Assembly (NCBI RefSeq): GCF_003058165.1
Contig: NZ_QBUC01000008.1
Location: 62,001 to 126,000 of the forward strand
DNA: 64,000 bases
Source of the DNA: Paenisporosarcina sp. OV554
GTDB taxonomy: Bacteria; Bacillota; Bacilli; Bacillales_A; Planococcaceae
Reading direction: 5' to 3'
Every line of letters begins with the position of its first letter. The stretch's first letter is position 1. The notes under the pieces are model-generated. The model made no database searches, had not been told where the DNA came from, and saw nothing but the letters and a program-made list of their open reading frames with translations. Position numbers and translations under genes: made by a program. Shown here in pieces: positions 1 through 14,751 of this stretch.

Positions 1-689
1 TGAAGTGTACCTTCAAGCTCTAAAACACCTTCAATGCGAATTGTGTCGGTACCTGCACCAATAACACGTCCACCCATTTCGTTAATGAAGTTTGCTAAAT
101 CAACAATTTCTGGTTCTTTTGCAGCATTTTCAATAATTGTTGTACCTTCAGCTAAAGCTGCAGCCGTCATAATGTTTTCAGTTGCACCAACGCTTGGGAA
201 GTCGAAATAGATTTTAGCACCTTTTAGACGACCTTCAGTTTTTGCCTCTACGAATCCGTGACCAAATGAAATTTCAGCGCCCATTGCTTCAAAACCTTTT
301 AGATGTTGATCGATTGGTCGTGAGCCTATTGCACAACCACCAGGAAGCGCAACTCGAGCAAAACCATTACGAGCTAAAATTGGACCCATGACTAATATAG
401 ATGCTCTCATTTTACGTACATATTCAAATTGAGCTTCACTTAATAAAGTCTCAGATGAATCGATAATAACTTCATTGCGTTCTGGGTAATATTCTACCGT
501 AGCTCCTAAGCTTTTTAAAACCTCATTAATCGTATAAACATCAGCTAAATTGGCTACGTCACGAATAATATTTTTTCCTTTAGTAGCTAAAAGAGCTCCA
601 GCTAAAACCGGTAATACCGCGTTTTTAGCACCTTCAACTCTTACTTTCCCTGTTAACTTGTTGCCGCCTTTTACAACTATCTTTTCCAA
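1..689 (-). CDS. murA: UDP-N-acetylglucosamine 1-carboxyvinyltransferase MurA (partial, C-terminus outside the window)
   Basis: First committed step of peptidoglycan synthesis: transfers enolpyruvate from PEP to UDP-GlcNAc in the cytoplasm. The visible part is the N-terminal ~229 residues. It opens with [16 protein letters not shown] and contains [19 protein letters not shown], whose Cys is the PEP-binding, fosfomycin-sensitive residue. The start is a TTG at 687-689 preceded by GGAGGG about 7 nt upstream. No ATG is better placed. A second complete MurA lies at 25672-26958, the usual two-paralogue situation of Bacillales. By position next to ywzB and atpC this one is the murAA copy. Family assignment is certain; the missing C-terminus is due to the window edge. 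Confidence 0.96.
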   Translation of the reverse strand, partial: MEKIVVKGGNKLTGKVRVEGAKNAVLPVLAGALLATKGKNIIRDVANLADVYTINEVLKSLGATVEYYPERNEVIIDSSETLLSEAQFEYVRKMRASILVMGPILARNGFARVALPGGCAIGSRPIDQHLKGFEAMGAEISFGHGFVEAKTEGRLKGAKIYFDFPSVGATENIMTAAALAEGTTIIENAAKEPEIVDLANFINEMGGRVIGAGTDTIRIEGVLELEGTL

Positions 690-1058
690 TGATTGACCCT
701 CCATGTTTTCGAAATTGATTTGATTTTTATCTATCTGTCGATTTAACTCGTATGATGTCATAAATTAGGAATAAAACATTATTAATATTACAGTCATTTT
801 GTGTTTAACACAAGTATCGATACATTGATTTTTCATAATAAAAATCGACAAGAAACTGTCTTATATGATACGTACATAACGAGGCCTTTGTGTCGGTGAA
901 AACAAAACTCTTTTTCATATTAAATGAATCTATTAATTTTTTCCCTATATTTAAAGTTTCAAACATCCTTCGACAATTTATTTCCCGGGGAATATTATTT
1001 TCTCTCCATGGCCATAGCTATGAACGATCTTCATCTTTATGGACATAAAGAGCAAATA
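690..1058. other. Intergenic stretch, no gene seen
   Basis: AT-rich interval between murA and ywzB. I found no reading frame with a plausible start and ribosome binding site on either strand. In B. subtilis a ywmB gene sits here; it is absent. The murA promoter presumably lies in this stretch, but I cannot place it confidently. Confidence 0.5.
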
Positions 1059-1295
1059 CTACATAAAAAGGTACGGTAATTGTTTTGACCAATTCGACAT
1101 TGAGAGGAAAAAGTCGGATACAGTAGTACCTATGGCAATACTCATAAGAATATATAGAAGTTGAACTTGAAACACATGATGTTTTTTGACAATTTTTTCT
1201 ATCATAACTGCTCTTAATGCAAAGAATGTTATTCCAATAAAAAATGCATGCGATAAAACACCTAGAATTGCTTGTTGACCGATTTCATTATACAT
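1059..1295 (-). CDS. ywzB: DUF1146 family small membrane protein (YwzB-like)
   Basis: A 78-residue protein with two hydrophobic segments (roughly residues 8-28 and 45-65) separated by a short basic loop (EKIVKKHH). This matches the DUF1146 family represented by B. subtilis YwzB, including the start MYNEIGQQAILGVL and the end QLPYLF. The family has no established biochemical function. It lies between atpC and murA, as in B. subtilis. The start ATG is preceded by AAAGGAGTTC. Assignment rests on length, membrane layout and gene position. Confidence 0.85.
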   Translation of the reverse strand: MYNEIGQQAILGVLSHAFFIGITFFALRAVMIEKIVKKHHVFQVQLLYILMSIAIGTTVSDFFLSMSNWSKQLPYLFM

Positions 1296-1435
1296 ATGTA
1301 TGAACTCCTTTCAACAAAGTTGGTTGTTTTTATAATAAAAGAGACTTTACTTAGGTTTTCGCGAGTATGTCTCTTTCGTCTTGATATCATAATGACAACA
1401 CACAATAAATTCTATTAAGTCGCTATAATAGACAT

Positions 1436-1473
1436 AAAAAAACGAGTCGAAGAGAATGTTTCTCCTCGACTCG
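1436..1473 (-). terminator. Rho-independent terminator of the atp operon
   Basis: Inverted repeat CGAGTCGA.GAG / CTC.TCGACTCG with a 7-nt loop, followed on the minus strand by a run of seven T. It lies 10 nt beyond the atpC stop codon, so it ends the ATP synthase transcript. Confidence 0.9.
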
Positions 1474-1482
1474 TCATCTCTT

Positions 1483-3351
<1,869 letters not shown>

Positions 3352-3360
3352 TTACTACTT

Positions 3361-4233
<873 letters not shown>

Positions 4234-4260
4234 TTATCGTTTTTTATTCATCCAAAAAGA

Positions 4261-5790
<1,530 letters not shown>

Positions 5791-5796
5791 TTATTA

Positions 5797-6333
5797 TTAA
5801 CCGATAAGTTGTTTCTTCAAGCGATCAAGCTTAGCGCTAACGCTACTATCGAAAATACGATTGCCGATTTGAATGCGAATACCACCAAGTAATGATGGAT
5901 CGATTTCATTTTCTATACGTAACGATTGTTTCCCAATCTTTTGTGCAAATGCAGACGAAATCGCCGCACGCTCATCATCCGTTAAAGGACGTGTTGAGAA
6001 TACTTTTGCGTCAGCTATACCTTGAGCTTCGTTTGAAAGTGTTGCAAATTCAGTAGCAACTGCTACTACTTCGTTGATTCGTTTACGGTCTATTAATACT
6101 TGTAATGTGTTCACTACAAATGGATTAGCTTGGCCGAATAACTCACGAATTAATTCTTTCTTTCGGTCTGAAGAAAGTTTTGGTGAAGCAAGCATAGCTT
6201 GTAATTCACTATTTTCTTTAAATACCATTTTCACTTCACGTAAATCTTCTTCTACATGAGCTAATTGGTTATGTTGTTGTGCTAGTTGAAATAATGCTAA
6301 AGCATATCGTTTCGCTGCAGTTGATTGACTCAC
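5797..6333 (-). CDS. atpH: F1Fo ATP synthase delta subunit
   Basis: Peripheral-stalk subunit on top of F1 (OSCP family). 178 residues. It has the N-terminal helical bundle typical of the family (SQSTAAKRYALALFQLAQ) and the conserved C-terminal stretch DPSLLGGIRIQIGNRIFDSSV. The start overlaps the atpF stop by 4 nt, consistent with translational coupling between the two stalk subunits. Confidence 0.97.
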   Translation of the reverse strand: MSQSTAAKRYALALFQLAQQHNQLAHVEEDLREVKMVFKENSELQAMLASPKLSSDRKKELIRELFGQANPFVVNTLQVLIDRKRINEVVAVATEFATLSNEAQGIADAKVFSTRPLTDDERAAISSAFAQKIGKQSLRIENEIDPSLLGGIRIQIGNRIFDSSVSAKLDRLKKQLIG

Positions 6334-6860
6334 ACTACATCGCCTGCCTTCGCAATCGTTTCTTCGATTAACGCACGGTTATCTTCCTCAGAAATTTGCT
6401 TTCCAAGAACTTTAGATGCCGCAAGTACAGATAGAGATACGACTTCTGCGCGTACTGCTGCAATCGCTTTTTCTTTTTCTGTTTCAATCTCACGAACAGC
6501 TGATTCTTTCAAACGTGTTGCTTCAGCGCGTGCAGTCGTGATAATTTCTTCACGTTGTGCGTCACCTTGATGCTTCGCGTTTTCAACAATCCCTTGTGCT
6601 TCTGTACGTGCTTCTTTTAATAACGCACGTTGTTCTTCTAATAATTGATGTGATTCTAAGCGCGTAGTTTCAGCTGCTTCGATTTCACTTGCAATTAAAT
6701 CTTCACGTTGTTTCATTATACCCATCAATGGACCCCAAGCGAATTTCTTCAATAGGAACATTAAAAGGATGAAGACGGTTAAAGTAGCAAAAATGTCACC
6801 AGTGTTCAATTTATCAACATGAGCTTCAGTGGCATTCAGTACGAGGTAATCCAAAAACAC
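6330..6860 (-). CDS. atpF: F1Fo ATP synthase subunit b
   Basis: Membrane-anchored stator stalk. 176 residues. One N-terminal membrane segment (about residues 24-42, IFATLTVFILLMFLLKKFAW) is followed by a long charged coiled coil rich in Glu, Arg and Ala, the usual dimerisation domain. The gene overlaps atpH by 4 nt. It is separated from atpE by 140 nt containing two stem-loops (see the feature at 6912-6984), an unusually long gap inside this otherwise compact operon. Confidence 0.97.
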   Translation of the reverse strand: MFLDYLVLNATEAHVDKLNTGDIFATLTVFILLMFLLKKFAWGPLMGIMKQREDLIASEIEAAETTRLESHQLLEEQRALLKEARTEAQGIVENAKHQGDAQREEIITTARAEATRLKESAVREIETEKEKAIAAVRAEVVSLSVLAASKVLGKQISEEDNRALIEETIAKAGDVV

Positions 6861-6911
6861 GATTGTTTCACTCCCTTCAAGAGCTTCAAGTCTTTATGTG
6901 AATCTAAAAAG

Positions 6912-6984
6912 ATGGATTTTCATGTTTAAAAAGTCAAACATCCATAAGAGAATGACGAAGAGTCTTCAAGATAACTTCGTCATT
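6912..6984 (-). promoter_or_regulatory. Two stem-loops in the atpE-atpF intercistronic region
   Basis: Read on the minus strand, the first stem is AATGACGAAG / CTTCGTCATT (6975-6984 with 6951-6960). The second is ATGGAT / ATCCAT (6940-6945 with 6912-6917) with an inner pairing ATGTTT / AAACAT, followed by CTTTTTAG. The second hairpin with a short T-run looks like a weak terminator or an mRNA processing or stability element. The c subunit is needed at about ten copies per complex, so attenuation right after atpE would fit stoichiometry. The pairing is visible; the role is inferred. Confidence 0.55.
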
Positions 6985-7000
6985 TCATGTTAACTATTAC

Positions 7001-7237
<237 letters not shown>

Positions 7238-7283
7238 CTAGAAATTTGTATTTTTTCCTGTTCAGTAAATGAACAAATTATGC

Positions 7284-8000
<717 letters not shown>

Positions 8001-8512
8001 TCACCTCTCTTTCACAATTCGGTATAGAGTTTTTCGTGTATATAATCCTGACTACTAATATTAGTAGTCATTCGAGATTACTAAATTCATTGTTTCTTTT
8101 GGTTTCGACATTCTTCGTGCAAACCGAAAGAAATTGTTACAATGGGTATTTTTACAGGAAACTCTTGTATGTATGGTCTTTCATTTAAAACTTAAACAAA
8201 AGAGTAGCTTCCTATACATAAACATCATTCTTGTAAAGAATGTCTTCTTTTATGCAGATAGTCTTGACGTTTTTACATAATATAGTAAAACCGCAAACCT
8301 GATAGGAAGAAGATTTGACAAGATTTCATAGTTTTTACAGTGAATGAAAACCCTCTCATTTAACCCTTTGTAAGCATACAATATGGGTAAAATGAAGTCA
8401 ATTGATTCCCGTGAAAAACTTCACAAAGTCGCTATACTCGACATATTGTCGACAAATTTTAAAATAGCGGGCTGAATTGTTACTGATATCCGATTATTAG
8501 GTGGTTTTTAGC
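8001..8512. other. atp operon upstream region, no atpI, 22-bp perfect palindrome at 8049-8070
   Basis: Half a kilobase between atpB and the mnaA terminator. I see no minus-strand frame resembling the two-to-four-helix AtpI. The stretch must hold the atp promoter. Notable structures are a perfect 22-bp palindrome at 8049-8070 (half-site TGACTACTAAT), about 50 nt before the atpB start, and an inverted repeat CATTCTT gta AAGAATG near 8226-8242. A second small dyad TCGAC atatt GTCGA lies near 8438-8452. Confidence 0.6.
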
Positions 8513-8549
8513 AAAAATTAAGGGGACTGCTCAGGCGGTCCCTTTAATT
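8513..8549 (-). terminator. Rho-independent terminator after mnaA
   Basis: Inverted repeat AATTAAGGGGAC / GTCCCTTTAATT around a 10-nt loop, with T5 following on the minus strand. It sits 6 nt beyond the mnaA stop codon, between mnaA and the atp operon promoter region. Confidence 0.88.
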
Positions 8550-8554
8550 TTATT

Positions 8555-9670
8555 CTACTTATTTAAATAGTCTTTCAAAGCTTCAACGATACGTCTTGAT
8601 GCTTCACCATCACCATACGGATTTGATGCTTTTGACATTGAAGCGTAAGTCGCTTCATTTGTAAGCAATTCTTTTGCTAAGCCGTAGATTGTCTCTTCAT
8701 CCGTGCCCGCCAACCTCAATGTACCTGCTGCAATTCCTTCAGGACGTTCAGTCGTGTCGCGTAATACAAGTACAGGCTTCCCTAAAGAAGGTGCTTCTTC
8801 TTGAACGCCGCCTGAATCAGTCAATATAATGAAAGAACGTGCTGCGAAGTTATGGAAATCGAGTACTTCTAATGGTTCAATTAAGTGGATTCTTGGATCA
8901 TTTCCAAGTACTTCATTTGCCACTTCTCTGACAGCCGGATTCATATGAACAGGATAAACCACTTGAATGTCATCATGTTCTTCAATTAGTCGTTTAATTG
9001 CACGGAACATGTTGCGCATAGGTTGTCCTAAGTTTTCACGTCGATGAGCAGTTAATAAAATCATACGATCTGTGCCAACTTGTTCTAACACAGGGTGCGT
9101 ATACTCTTCGCGTACCGTTGTTTTTAAAGCATCAATTGCAGTGTTGCCTGTAACTACAATGCGATCTTCCGGCTTGTTTTCACGACGAAGGTTGTCAGCT
9201 GACACTTCTGTTGGAGAGAAATGAAGATCTGCCATCACACCAGTTAATTGACGGTTCATTTCTTCTGGATACGGTGAGTACTTATTAAAAGTACGAAGTC
9301 CCGCTTCCACGTGACCTACCGCAATTTGATTGTAAAATGCCGCTAAGCTAGCAATGAAAGTCGTAGTCGTATCACCGTGAACTAATACGATGTCAGGCTT
9401 TGCTTCTTTCATTACTGCATCCAAACCTTCAAGTCCTCGTGTTGTCACGTCTATTAAAGTTTGACGGTCTTTCATCATATTCAAATCGAAGTCCGGTTTG
9501 ATCCCAAATGTATCCAATACTTGATCGAGCATTTGGCGATGTTGTGCAGTGACTGTCACGATTGATTCAATGTCATCGGAATGTTTTTCAAGTTCTAAAA
9601 CGAGTGGTGCCATTTTAATTGCTTCTGGGCGTGTCCCAAAAATCGTCATGACTTTCCATTTTTTCGTCAA
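8555..9670 (-). CDS. mnaA: UDP-N-acetylglucosamine 2-epimerase (non-hydrolysing)
   Basis: Interconverts UDP-GlcNAc and UDP-ManNAc, supplying ManNAc for wall teichoic acid linkage units and other surface glycans. 371 residues. Hallmarks are GTRPEAIKMAPLV near the N-terminus, VEAGLRTF in the middle, and ILTDSGGVQEEAPSLGKPVL in the UDP-binding C-terminal Rossmann half. The start is TTG at 9668-9670 with AAGGAAG about 9 nt upstream. Its location between upp and the atp operon is common in Bacillus cereus-type gene orders. Confidence 0.97.
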   Translation of the reverse strand: MTKKWKVMTIFGTRPEAIKMAPLVLELEKHSDDIESIVTVTAQHRQMLDQVLDTFGIKPDFDLNMMKDRQTLIDVTTRGLEGLDAVMKEAKPDIVLVHGDTTTTFIASLAAFYNQIAVGHVEAGLRTFNKYSPYPEEMNRQLTGVMADLHFSPTEVSADNLRRENKPEDRIVVTGNTAIDALKTTVREEYTHPVLEQVGTDRMILLTAHRRENLGQPMRNMFRAIKRLIEEHDDIQVVYPVHMNPAVREVANEVLGNDPRIHLIEPLEVLDFHNFAARSFIILTDSGGVQEEAPSLGKPVLVLRDTTERPEGIAAGTLRLAGTDEETIYGLAKELLTNEATYASMSKASNPYGDGEASRRIVEALKDYLNK

Positions 9671-9690
9671 GGTTAAACACTTCCTTTTAC

Positions 9691-10350
<660 letters not shown>

Positions 10351-10460
10351 CTATTATAGCAGAAAAAACCCATAACGCTCGACTTGAAACGAAATCACAT
10401 TTTTTAGAAAGTTCATAATATCGGTTTGATTTGTGGTTTTGATGTGTTCGGAGTTGTGGT

Positions 10461-10600
10461 TATTCTCATTCATTTTGATTTATTCTCACTCGGGAGGTGT
10501 TTAATCCCTTTCGTTGCTGTATTATTCCTGTTCACTCTCTGTTTATTCCCGTTCATTTTAGTTTCTTCCCACTCACGAGGTGTTTATTCCCATTCGTTGG
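10461..10600 (+). repeat. 21-bp-periodic intergenic array D (TTTATTCYCRYTC type, seven units)
   Basis: Seven degenerate copies of TTTATTCCCRTTC with the ATTC core beginning at 10462, 10482, 10503, 10524, 10545, 10565 and 10586, giving steps of 20, 21, 21, 21, 20 and 21 bp. About 11 bp of each unit is conserved and the rest varies. A 14-nt stretch GAGGTGTTTATTCC is shared with array E at 45665-45736 in the opposite orientation. It lies between upp and the permease terminator and encodes no plausible protein. Confidence 0.75.
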
Positions 10601-10684
10601 TAGAGGATATATTCAAAAAAGCTAGATTTGATAGCAAAATATATCAGAAATTCTAAGTTTTTAACTAATTATAGAATTAGAACT

Positions 10685-10720
10685 TAAAAAAGCACCACAG
10701 ACATAAAAGTCTATGGTGCT
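10685..10720 (-). terminator. Rho-independent terminator after the amino-acid permease
   Basis: AGCACCA.AGAC / GTCT.TGGTGCT hairpin followed on the minus strand by T6. It is 24 nt beyond the permease stop codon. Confidence 0.88.
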
Positions 10721-10743
10721 TTCCTATAGAAGTTAACCTATCT

Positions 10744-12129
10744 TCAATTCACAGTATGTTTGCTCGTTTTTTTATGATAGCCTTTTCCATAATAGTAGAA
10801 CGTTAAGAAAATAAGCCATAACGGTCCAACGACAAGTGCGATTCTTGTATCAGGATTGTAAGCCATTACAATAATAACAAACGCCAAGAAGGCAAGTGCA
10901 AGGTATGAAGTGAATGGAAATAAAGGCACTTTATATTTCAATTTTTCTTTTTCCTTCGGTTTCAATCCTTTACGGAACCTGATTTGTGATAACAGGATAA
11001 TCCCCCATGTCCAAATAGCTCCGAAAGTAGCGATACTCGTTACCCAAGTGAATACCTTAGCTGGAACAATGTAATTTAAAAGAACTCCGACTAATAACAC
11101 AACAGATGTGGCAAAAACAGCCGTTCCGGGAACACCGTTTTTTGTTAGTTTTCCAAAATTCTTTGGAGCTTGACCATGTTCTGCAAGGTTAAATAACATT
11201 CTTCCTGTACTAAATAGTCCACTATTACATGAAGAAAGAGCTGCAGTTAAGATTACAAAGTTAATAATACCCGCTGCGCCTGGAATCCCAATTTGTTCAA
11301 AAGCCAGTACAAATGGACTGCCTTTTGATCCAATTTCATCCCACGGATAAATGGACATAATAACAAACAATGCTCCAACATAAAAGATCAGAATGCGCCA
11401 GAAGACCGAATCAATTGCTCGGGCTAATGTTTTCTCTGGATTTTTAACTTCTCCGGCTGTTACACCAATCATTTCAATTCCTAGATATGCAAACATAACC
11501 ATTTGTAGTGATAATAATAGTCCCTTTATTCCATTCGGGAAGAATCCACCGTTTTCCCATAGATTACCAATACCAGTTGCAATACCACCGTTACCGATCC
11601 CAAATGTAATCATGCCTATCCCGACGAAAATCATCGCAATAATCGTTACTATTTTAATCAAAGCAAACCAAAACTCCAGTTCACCATATGCTTTTACAGC
11701 AAGGAAATTAATACCAGCCATTGCGACTAATGCAATTAACGCCCAGATCCAACGAGGAGTATCTGGATACCAAAATTCCATATAAATACCTACAGCCGTT
11801 ATCTCGGCCATACAAGTAACAACCCATAAGAACCAATAATTCCAACCTGTTATGTATCCTGCCAGTGGTCCTAAGTAATCCCGTGCATATTTACTGAACG
11901 AACCTGCAACTGGTTTGTGAATCGCCATTTCCCCTAGTGCTCTCATAATAAAAAACATCATAAGTCCGCTGAATGCATACCCTAATAATATACTTGGCCC
12001 AGCTAATTTAATCGCTGTAGCAGATCCCAGGAATAGCCCTACCCCAATAGCCGCTCCCAGGGACATAAGTGTGATATGCCTTTCTTCCAATCCACGTTGA
12101 AGTCCTTTTGATTGTGAATTATTCTTCAT
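10744..12129 (-). CDS. Amino acid permease, APC superfamily (AAT family)
   Basis: Proton-coupled amino-acid symporter of the cytoplasmic membrane. 461 residues with about twelve hydrophobic segments. The family signature in helix 1, SLGAAIGVGLFLGSATAIKL, and GEMAIHKPVAGSFSKYARDY between helices 2 and 3 are clear. It resembles the AapA/ProY/RocE-type permeases of Bacillus, but the substrate (D-Ala/Gly, proline, histidine, aromatic) cannot be read from the sequence. ATG start with AAAGGGGGAAAC upstream. It is monocistronic, with its own terminator. Confidence 0.93.
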   Translation of the reverse strand: MKNNSQSKGLQRGLEERHITLMSLGAAIGVGLFLGSATAIKLAGPSILLGYAFSGLMMFFIMRALGEMAIHKPVAGSFSKYARDYLGPLAGYITGWNYWFLWVVTCMAEITAVGIYMEFWYPDTPRWIWALIALVAMAGINFLAVKAYGELEFWFALIKIVTIIAMIFVGIGMITFGIGNGGIATGIGNLWENGGFFPNGIKGLLLSLQMVMFAYLGIEMIGVTAGEVKNPEKTLARAIDSVFWRILIFYVGALFVIMSIYPWDEIGSKGSPFVLAFEQIGIPGAAGIINFVILTAALSSCNSGLFSTGRMLFNLAEHGQAPKNFGKLTKNGVPGTAVFATSVVLLVGVLLNYIVPAKVFTWVTSIATFGAIWTWGIILLSQIRFRKGLKPKEKEKLKYKVPLFPFTSYLALAFLAFVIIVMAYNPDTRIALVVGPLWLIFLTFYYYGKGYHKKTSKHTVN

Positions 12130-12404
12130 ACTTGTTTCCCCCTTTTGTACGCGTGTTAACTTTTAGTAACGATTTAAATAATTTTGCTATAATTTAAATA
12201 TTTCTAATATAGCATCATCTTAATATAAATCATTTTTAATAGTTTGACTAGTTCCATAAGTTCTAGTAACAAAGTCACCTCTGCTAATGATTCATATACC
12301 CCAATAAAAAAATATATGTTAGGAATTATAAAAAACTTACTAAAAGTTATTCTTTAAAATTATACTAACAAAACATTTTAAAATTTCTGTCAAATTAAAT
12401 TGCA
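12130..12404. other. Permease upstream region with a 12-nt inverted repeat pair
   Basis: AT-rich leader and promoter region. AACTTTTAGTAA at 12159-12170 recurs in inverted orientation at 12337-12348, and a smaller dyad ACTAG / CTAGT occurs near 12247-12267. I looked for T-box, glycine and lysine riboswitch signatures and saw none. The repeats could be regulator binding sites; this is not established. Confidence 0.4.
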
Positions 12405-12452
12405 TTAAAAAGGATTTTTCTAGGACAGGTTCGTCCTTAGAAAAATCCTTTT
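12405..12452 (-). terminator. Rho-independent terminator after glyA
   Basis: Long stem AAAAGGATTTTTCTA.GGAC paired with its complement around a short loop, then T-rich sequence on the minus strand. It starts about 35 nt after the glyA stop. Confidence 0.88.
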
Positions 12453-12485
12453 AATTATTTGAAAAAATCTAGCACATTATCTTTT

Positions 12486-13721
12486 TTATTGATACAAAGG
12501 GAACTTAACAGTCAAGGCTGCTACACGTTCTTTCGCTTCTTTGTGAACCGCTTCGTCTTCAATATTTTTAAGTAATTTCGCTATGATTGACGCAATTTCT
12601 TTCATTTCTGGTTCTTTAAATCCACGAGAAGTCACTGCAGGTGTTCCGATTCGAATACCTGAGGTAACAAACGGGCTTGTTGTATCGAAAGGAATGGTGT
12701 TTTTATTTACGGTAATGCCTACTTCGTCTAACACTTTTTCCGCCACTTTACCTGTTAACTCTAAAGAACGTAAGTTTACAAGCAATAAGTGATTATCAGT
12801 ACCGCCAGAAACAACGTCAATTCCTTCATCAATCAAGCAGTTCGCTAATGCTTTCGCATTTTTCACGACTTGCTGAATATATGTTTTGAATTCTGGTTGT
12901 TGAGCTTCACCAAATGCTACAGCTTTTGAAGCAATCACGTGCATTAATGGACCACCTTGAATTCCTGGGAAAATCGTTTTATCAATTTTCTTCGCAAATT
13001 CTTCAGTTGTTAAAATCAGTCCACCACGAGGACCACGAAGCGTTTTGTGTGTCGTTGATGTTACAAAATGAGCGTGTGGTACTGGATTTGGATGTTCACC
13101 CGCTGCAACTAAACCAGCAATATGTGCCATATCGACCATCAAGTATGCTCCAACTTCGTCCGCAATTTCACGGAATTTCGCAAAATCAAGTGTACGAGAA
13201 TAAGCACTCGCTCCAGCAACTATCATTTTTGGTTTATGTTCAATCGCTTTTTCTCGAACTTCAGAGTAATCAATCGTTTCTGTCACTTCATCTACTCCGT
13301 ATTCAACAAAGTTATATTGAATTCCACTGAAGTTGACTGAAGATCCGTGCGTTAAGTGACCACCATGAGATAAGTTCATGCCTAAAACCGTGTCGCCTTG
13401 CTCAAGTACTGTCATGTAAACCGCCATGTTAGCTTGTGAACCTGAATGTGGTTGTACATTTGCATGTTCTGCTCCGAAAATTTCTTTCAAGCGGTCACGT
13501 GCGATATTTTCAACAACGTCTACATGTTCACAGCCACCGTAGTAACGTTTGCCAGGATAGCCTTCAGCATATTTATTTGTTAATACAGACCCTTGAGCTT
13601 CCATTACTGCTTCTGATACAAAGTTTTCAGAGGCTATTAATTCAATGTTACCTTGTTGACGTATTTTCTCATCGTTCATTGCTTCATAAACCACTTTGTC
13701 TTGCACAGCAATCTTTTTCAT
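12486..13721 (-). CDS. glyA: Serine hydroxymethyltransferase
   Basis: PLP enzyme converting serine and tetrahydrofolate to glycine and 5,10-methylene-THF, the main source of one-carbon units. 411 residues, the usual bacterial length. The Schiff-base lysine is Lys226 in [14 protein letters not shown], and [21 protein letters not shown] and [12 protein letters not shown] are all conserved. It is the last gene of a group with rpiB and ywlG upstream and is followed by a strong terminator. Confidence 0.99.
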   Translation of the reverse strand: MKKIAVQDKVVYEAMNDEKIRQQGNIELIASENFVSEAVMEAQGSVLTNKYAEGYPGKRYYGGCEHVDVVENIARDRLKEIFGAEHANVQPHSGSQANMAVYMTVLEQGDTVLGMNLSHGGHLTHGSSVNFSGIQYNFVEYGVDEVTETIDYSEVREKAIEHKPKMIVAGASAYSRTLDFAKFREIADEVGAYLMVDMAHIAGLVAAGEHPNPVPHAHFVTSTTHKTLRGPRGGLILTTEEFAKKIDKTIFPGIQGGPLMHVIASKAVAFGEAQQPEFKTYIQQVVKNAKALANCLIDEGIDVVSGGTDNHLLLVNLRSLELTGKVAEKVLDEVGITVNKNTIPFDTTSPFVTSGIRIGTPAVTSRGFKEPEMKEIASIIAKLLKNIEDEAVHKEAKERVAALTVKFPLYQ

Positions 13722-13744
13722 GTGTCCATATCCCCTTTGAATGT

Positions 13745-14296
13745 CTATTTGTTTTTATATACTGCTCGTTCACCGCCGATAAGTTTTGGGCGAGTGGTTG
13801 CGAGTGTGACAATAGCTTCACCGATTTGCTTAATAGATGTTCGAATCGGCACCGCTACTGGTTTTATATGCATGCCGATGAGTGTTTGTCCAATATCGAT
13901 GCCACCGTGGGCTTGTGCATGCTCGACTACAACAGGATCGCTGAAATGGGTATAGGCATACGCTGACATAGATCCGCCTGCTTTTTGAACAGGAATGACT
14001 GTTACTGGTTCTAGTCCGAAGGCTATCGCCGTTTGTCGTTCTACTGTAAGCGCTCGGTTGATATGTTCACAACCTTGGAAGGCTAAATGGATGCCATGCT
14101 TTTTTGCAAAAGTTTGAAGCGGCTTATATAAAGCTTCCGCTACTTCCATTCCACCTGCAGAGCCAATTCGCTTGCCAACAATTTCAGATGTCGAGCAACC
14201 AATGACTAGTAGTTGTCCGGGTGTAAACCTAACTTGTTCTACAAATCCATCCAACAATTCTTCGAGTTGAGATTGCCACATTGTGTAAGCATCCAT
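13745..14296 (-). CDS. ywlG: TIGR01440 family protein (YwlG-like, DUF436)
   Basis: 183 residues, uncharacterised but widely conserved in Firmicutes between rpiB and glyA. Recognisable family stretches are [21 protein letters not shown] and [18 protein letters not shown]. It is predicted to be a soluble cytoplasmic protein with no signal peptide or membrane segment. The ATG is preceded by GGAG 9 nt upstream. It is 24 nt from glyA and 15 nt from rpiB, so likely one transcript. No function is assigned. Confidence 0.9.
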   Translation of the reverse strand: MDAYTMWQSQLEELLDGFVEQVRFTPGQLLVIGCSTSEIVGKRIGSAGGMEVAEALYKPLQTFAKKHGIHLAFQGCEHINRALTVERQTAIAFGLEPVTVIPVQKAGGSMSAYAYTHFSDPVVVEHAQAHGGIDIGQTLIGMHIKPVAVPIRTSIKQIGEAIVTLATTRPKLIGGERAVYKNK

Positions 14297-14310
14297 ATGA
14301 CCAAACTCCT

Positions 14311-14751
14311 CTATTTGTTTTCCAGTTCAGAAAGTTTTGAGATGCGACGTTCGTGACGACCGCCTTCGAACTCGCCTTCTAACCATGTTTTCACGATTTC
14401 GCGCGCTAAGCCTCCGCCAATTACGCGTTCGCCCATTGCTAAAATATTAGAGTCATTATGACCTCGTGTTGCTTTTGCGCTAAATACATCGTGCACTAGA
14501 GCACAACGGATGCCTTTTACTTTGTTTGCCGCAATCGACATGCCAATTCCTGTACCACAAATTAAGATACCACGGTCAAATCCTCCTGCTGCTACACCTT
14601 GTGATACTGGTTGTGCATAGTCAGGGTAATCGACAGAGTCACTTGTTTGTGGTCCGAAATCTTGATACGTGTGACCTAGGTCGTCAAGTAAAGAGGTTAT
14701 TTCTTTGCGCAAATTATTGCCGCCATGATCGGAAGAAATCGCGATGTTCAT
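14311..14751 (-). CDS. rpiB: Ribose-5-phosphate isomerase B
   Basis: Interconverts ribose 5-phosphate and ribulose 5-phosphate in the pentose phosphate pathway. 146 residues. Family motifs are SSDHGGNNLRKEI at the N-terminus, CGTGIGMSIAANKVKGIRCA containing the catalytic Cys, and ATRGHNDSNILAMGERVIGG. RBS GAGGG is 7 nt before the ATG. First gene of the rpiB-ywlG-glyA group. Confidence 0.96.
   Translation of the reverse strand: MNIAISSDHGGNNLRKEITSLLDDLGHTYQDFGPQTSDSVDYPDYAQPVSQGVAAGGFDRGILICGTGIGMSIAANKVKGIRCALVHDVFSAKATRGHNDSNILAMGERVIGGGLAREIVKTWLEGEFEGGRHERRISKLSELENK

Noticed and set aside
12130-12404. T-box or glycine riboswitch upstream of the permease
   Set aside because: No T-box GGGTGGNACCGCG-type sequence and no glycine aptamer core could be found.
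13436-13966. Long plus-strand frame opposite glyA and ywlG
   Set aside because: Spans two well-supported genes on the other strand and looks like a codon-bias shadow.
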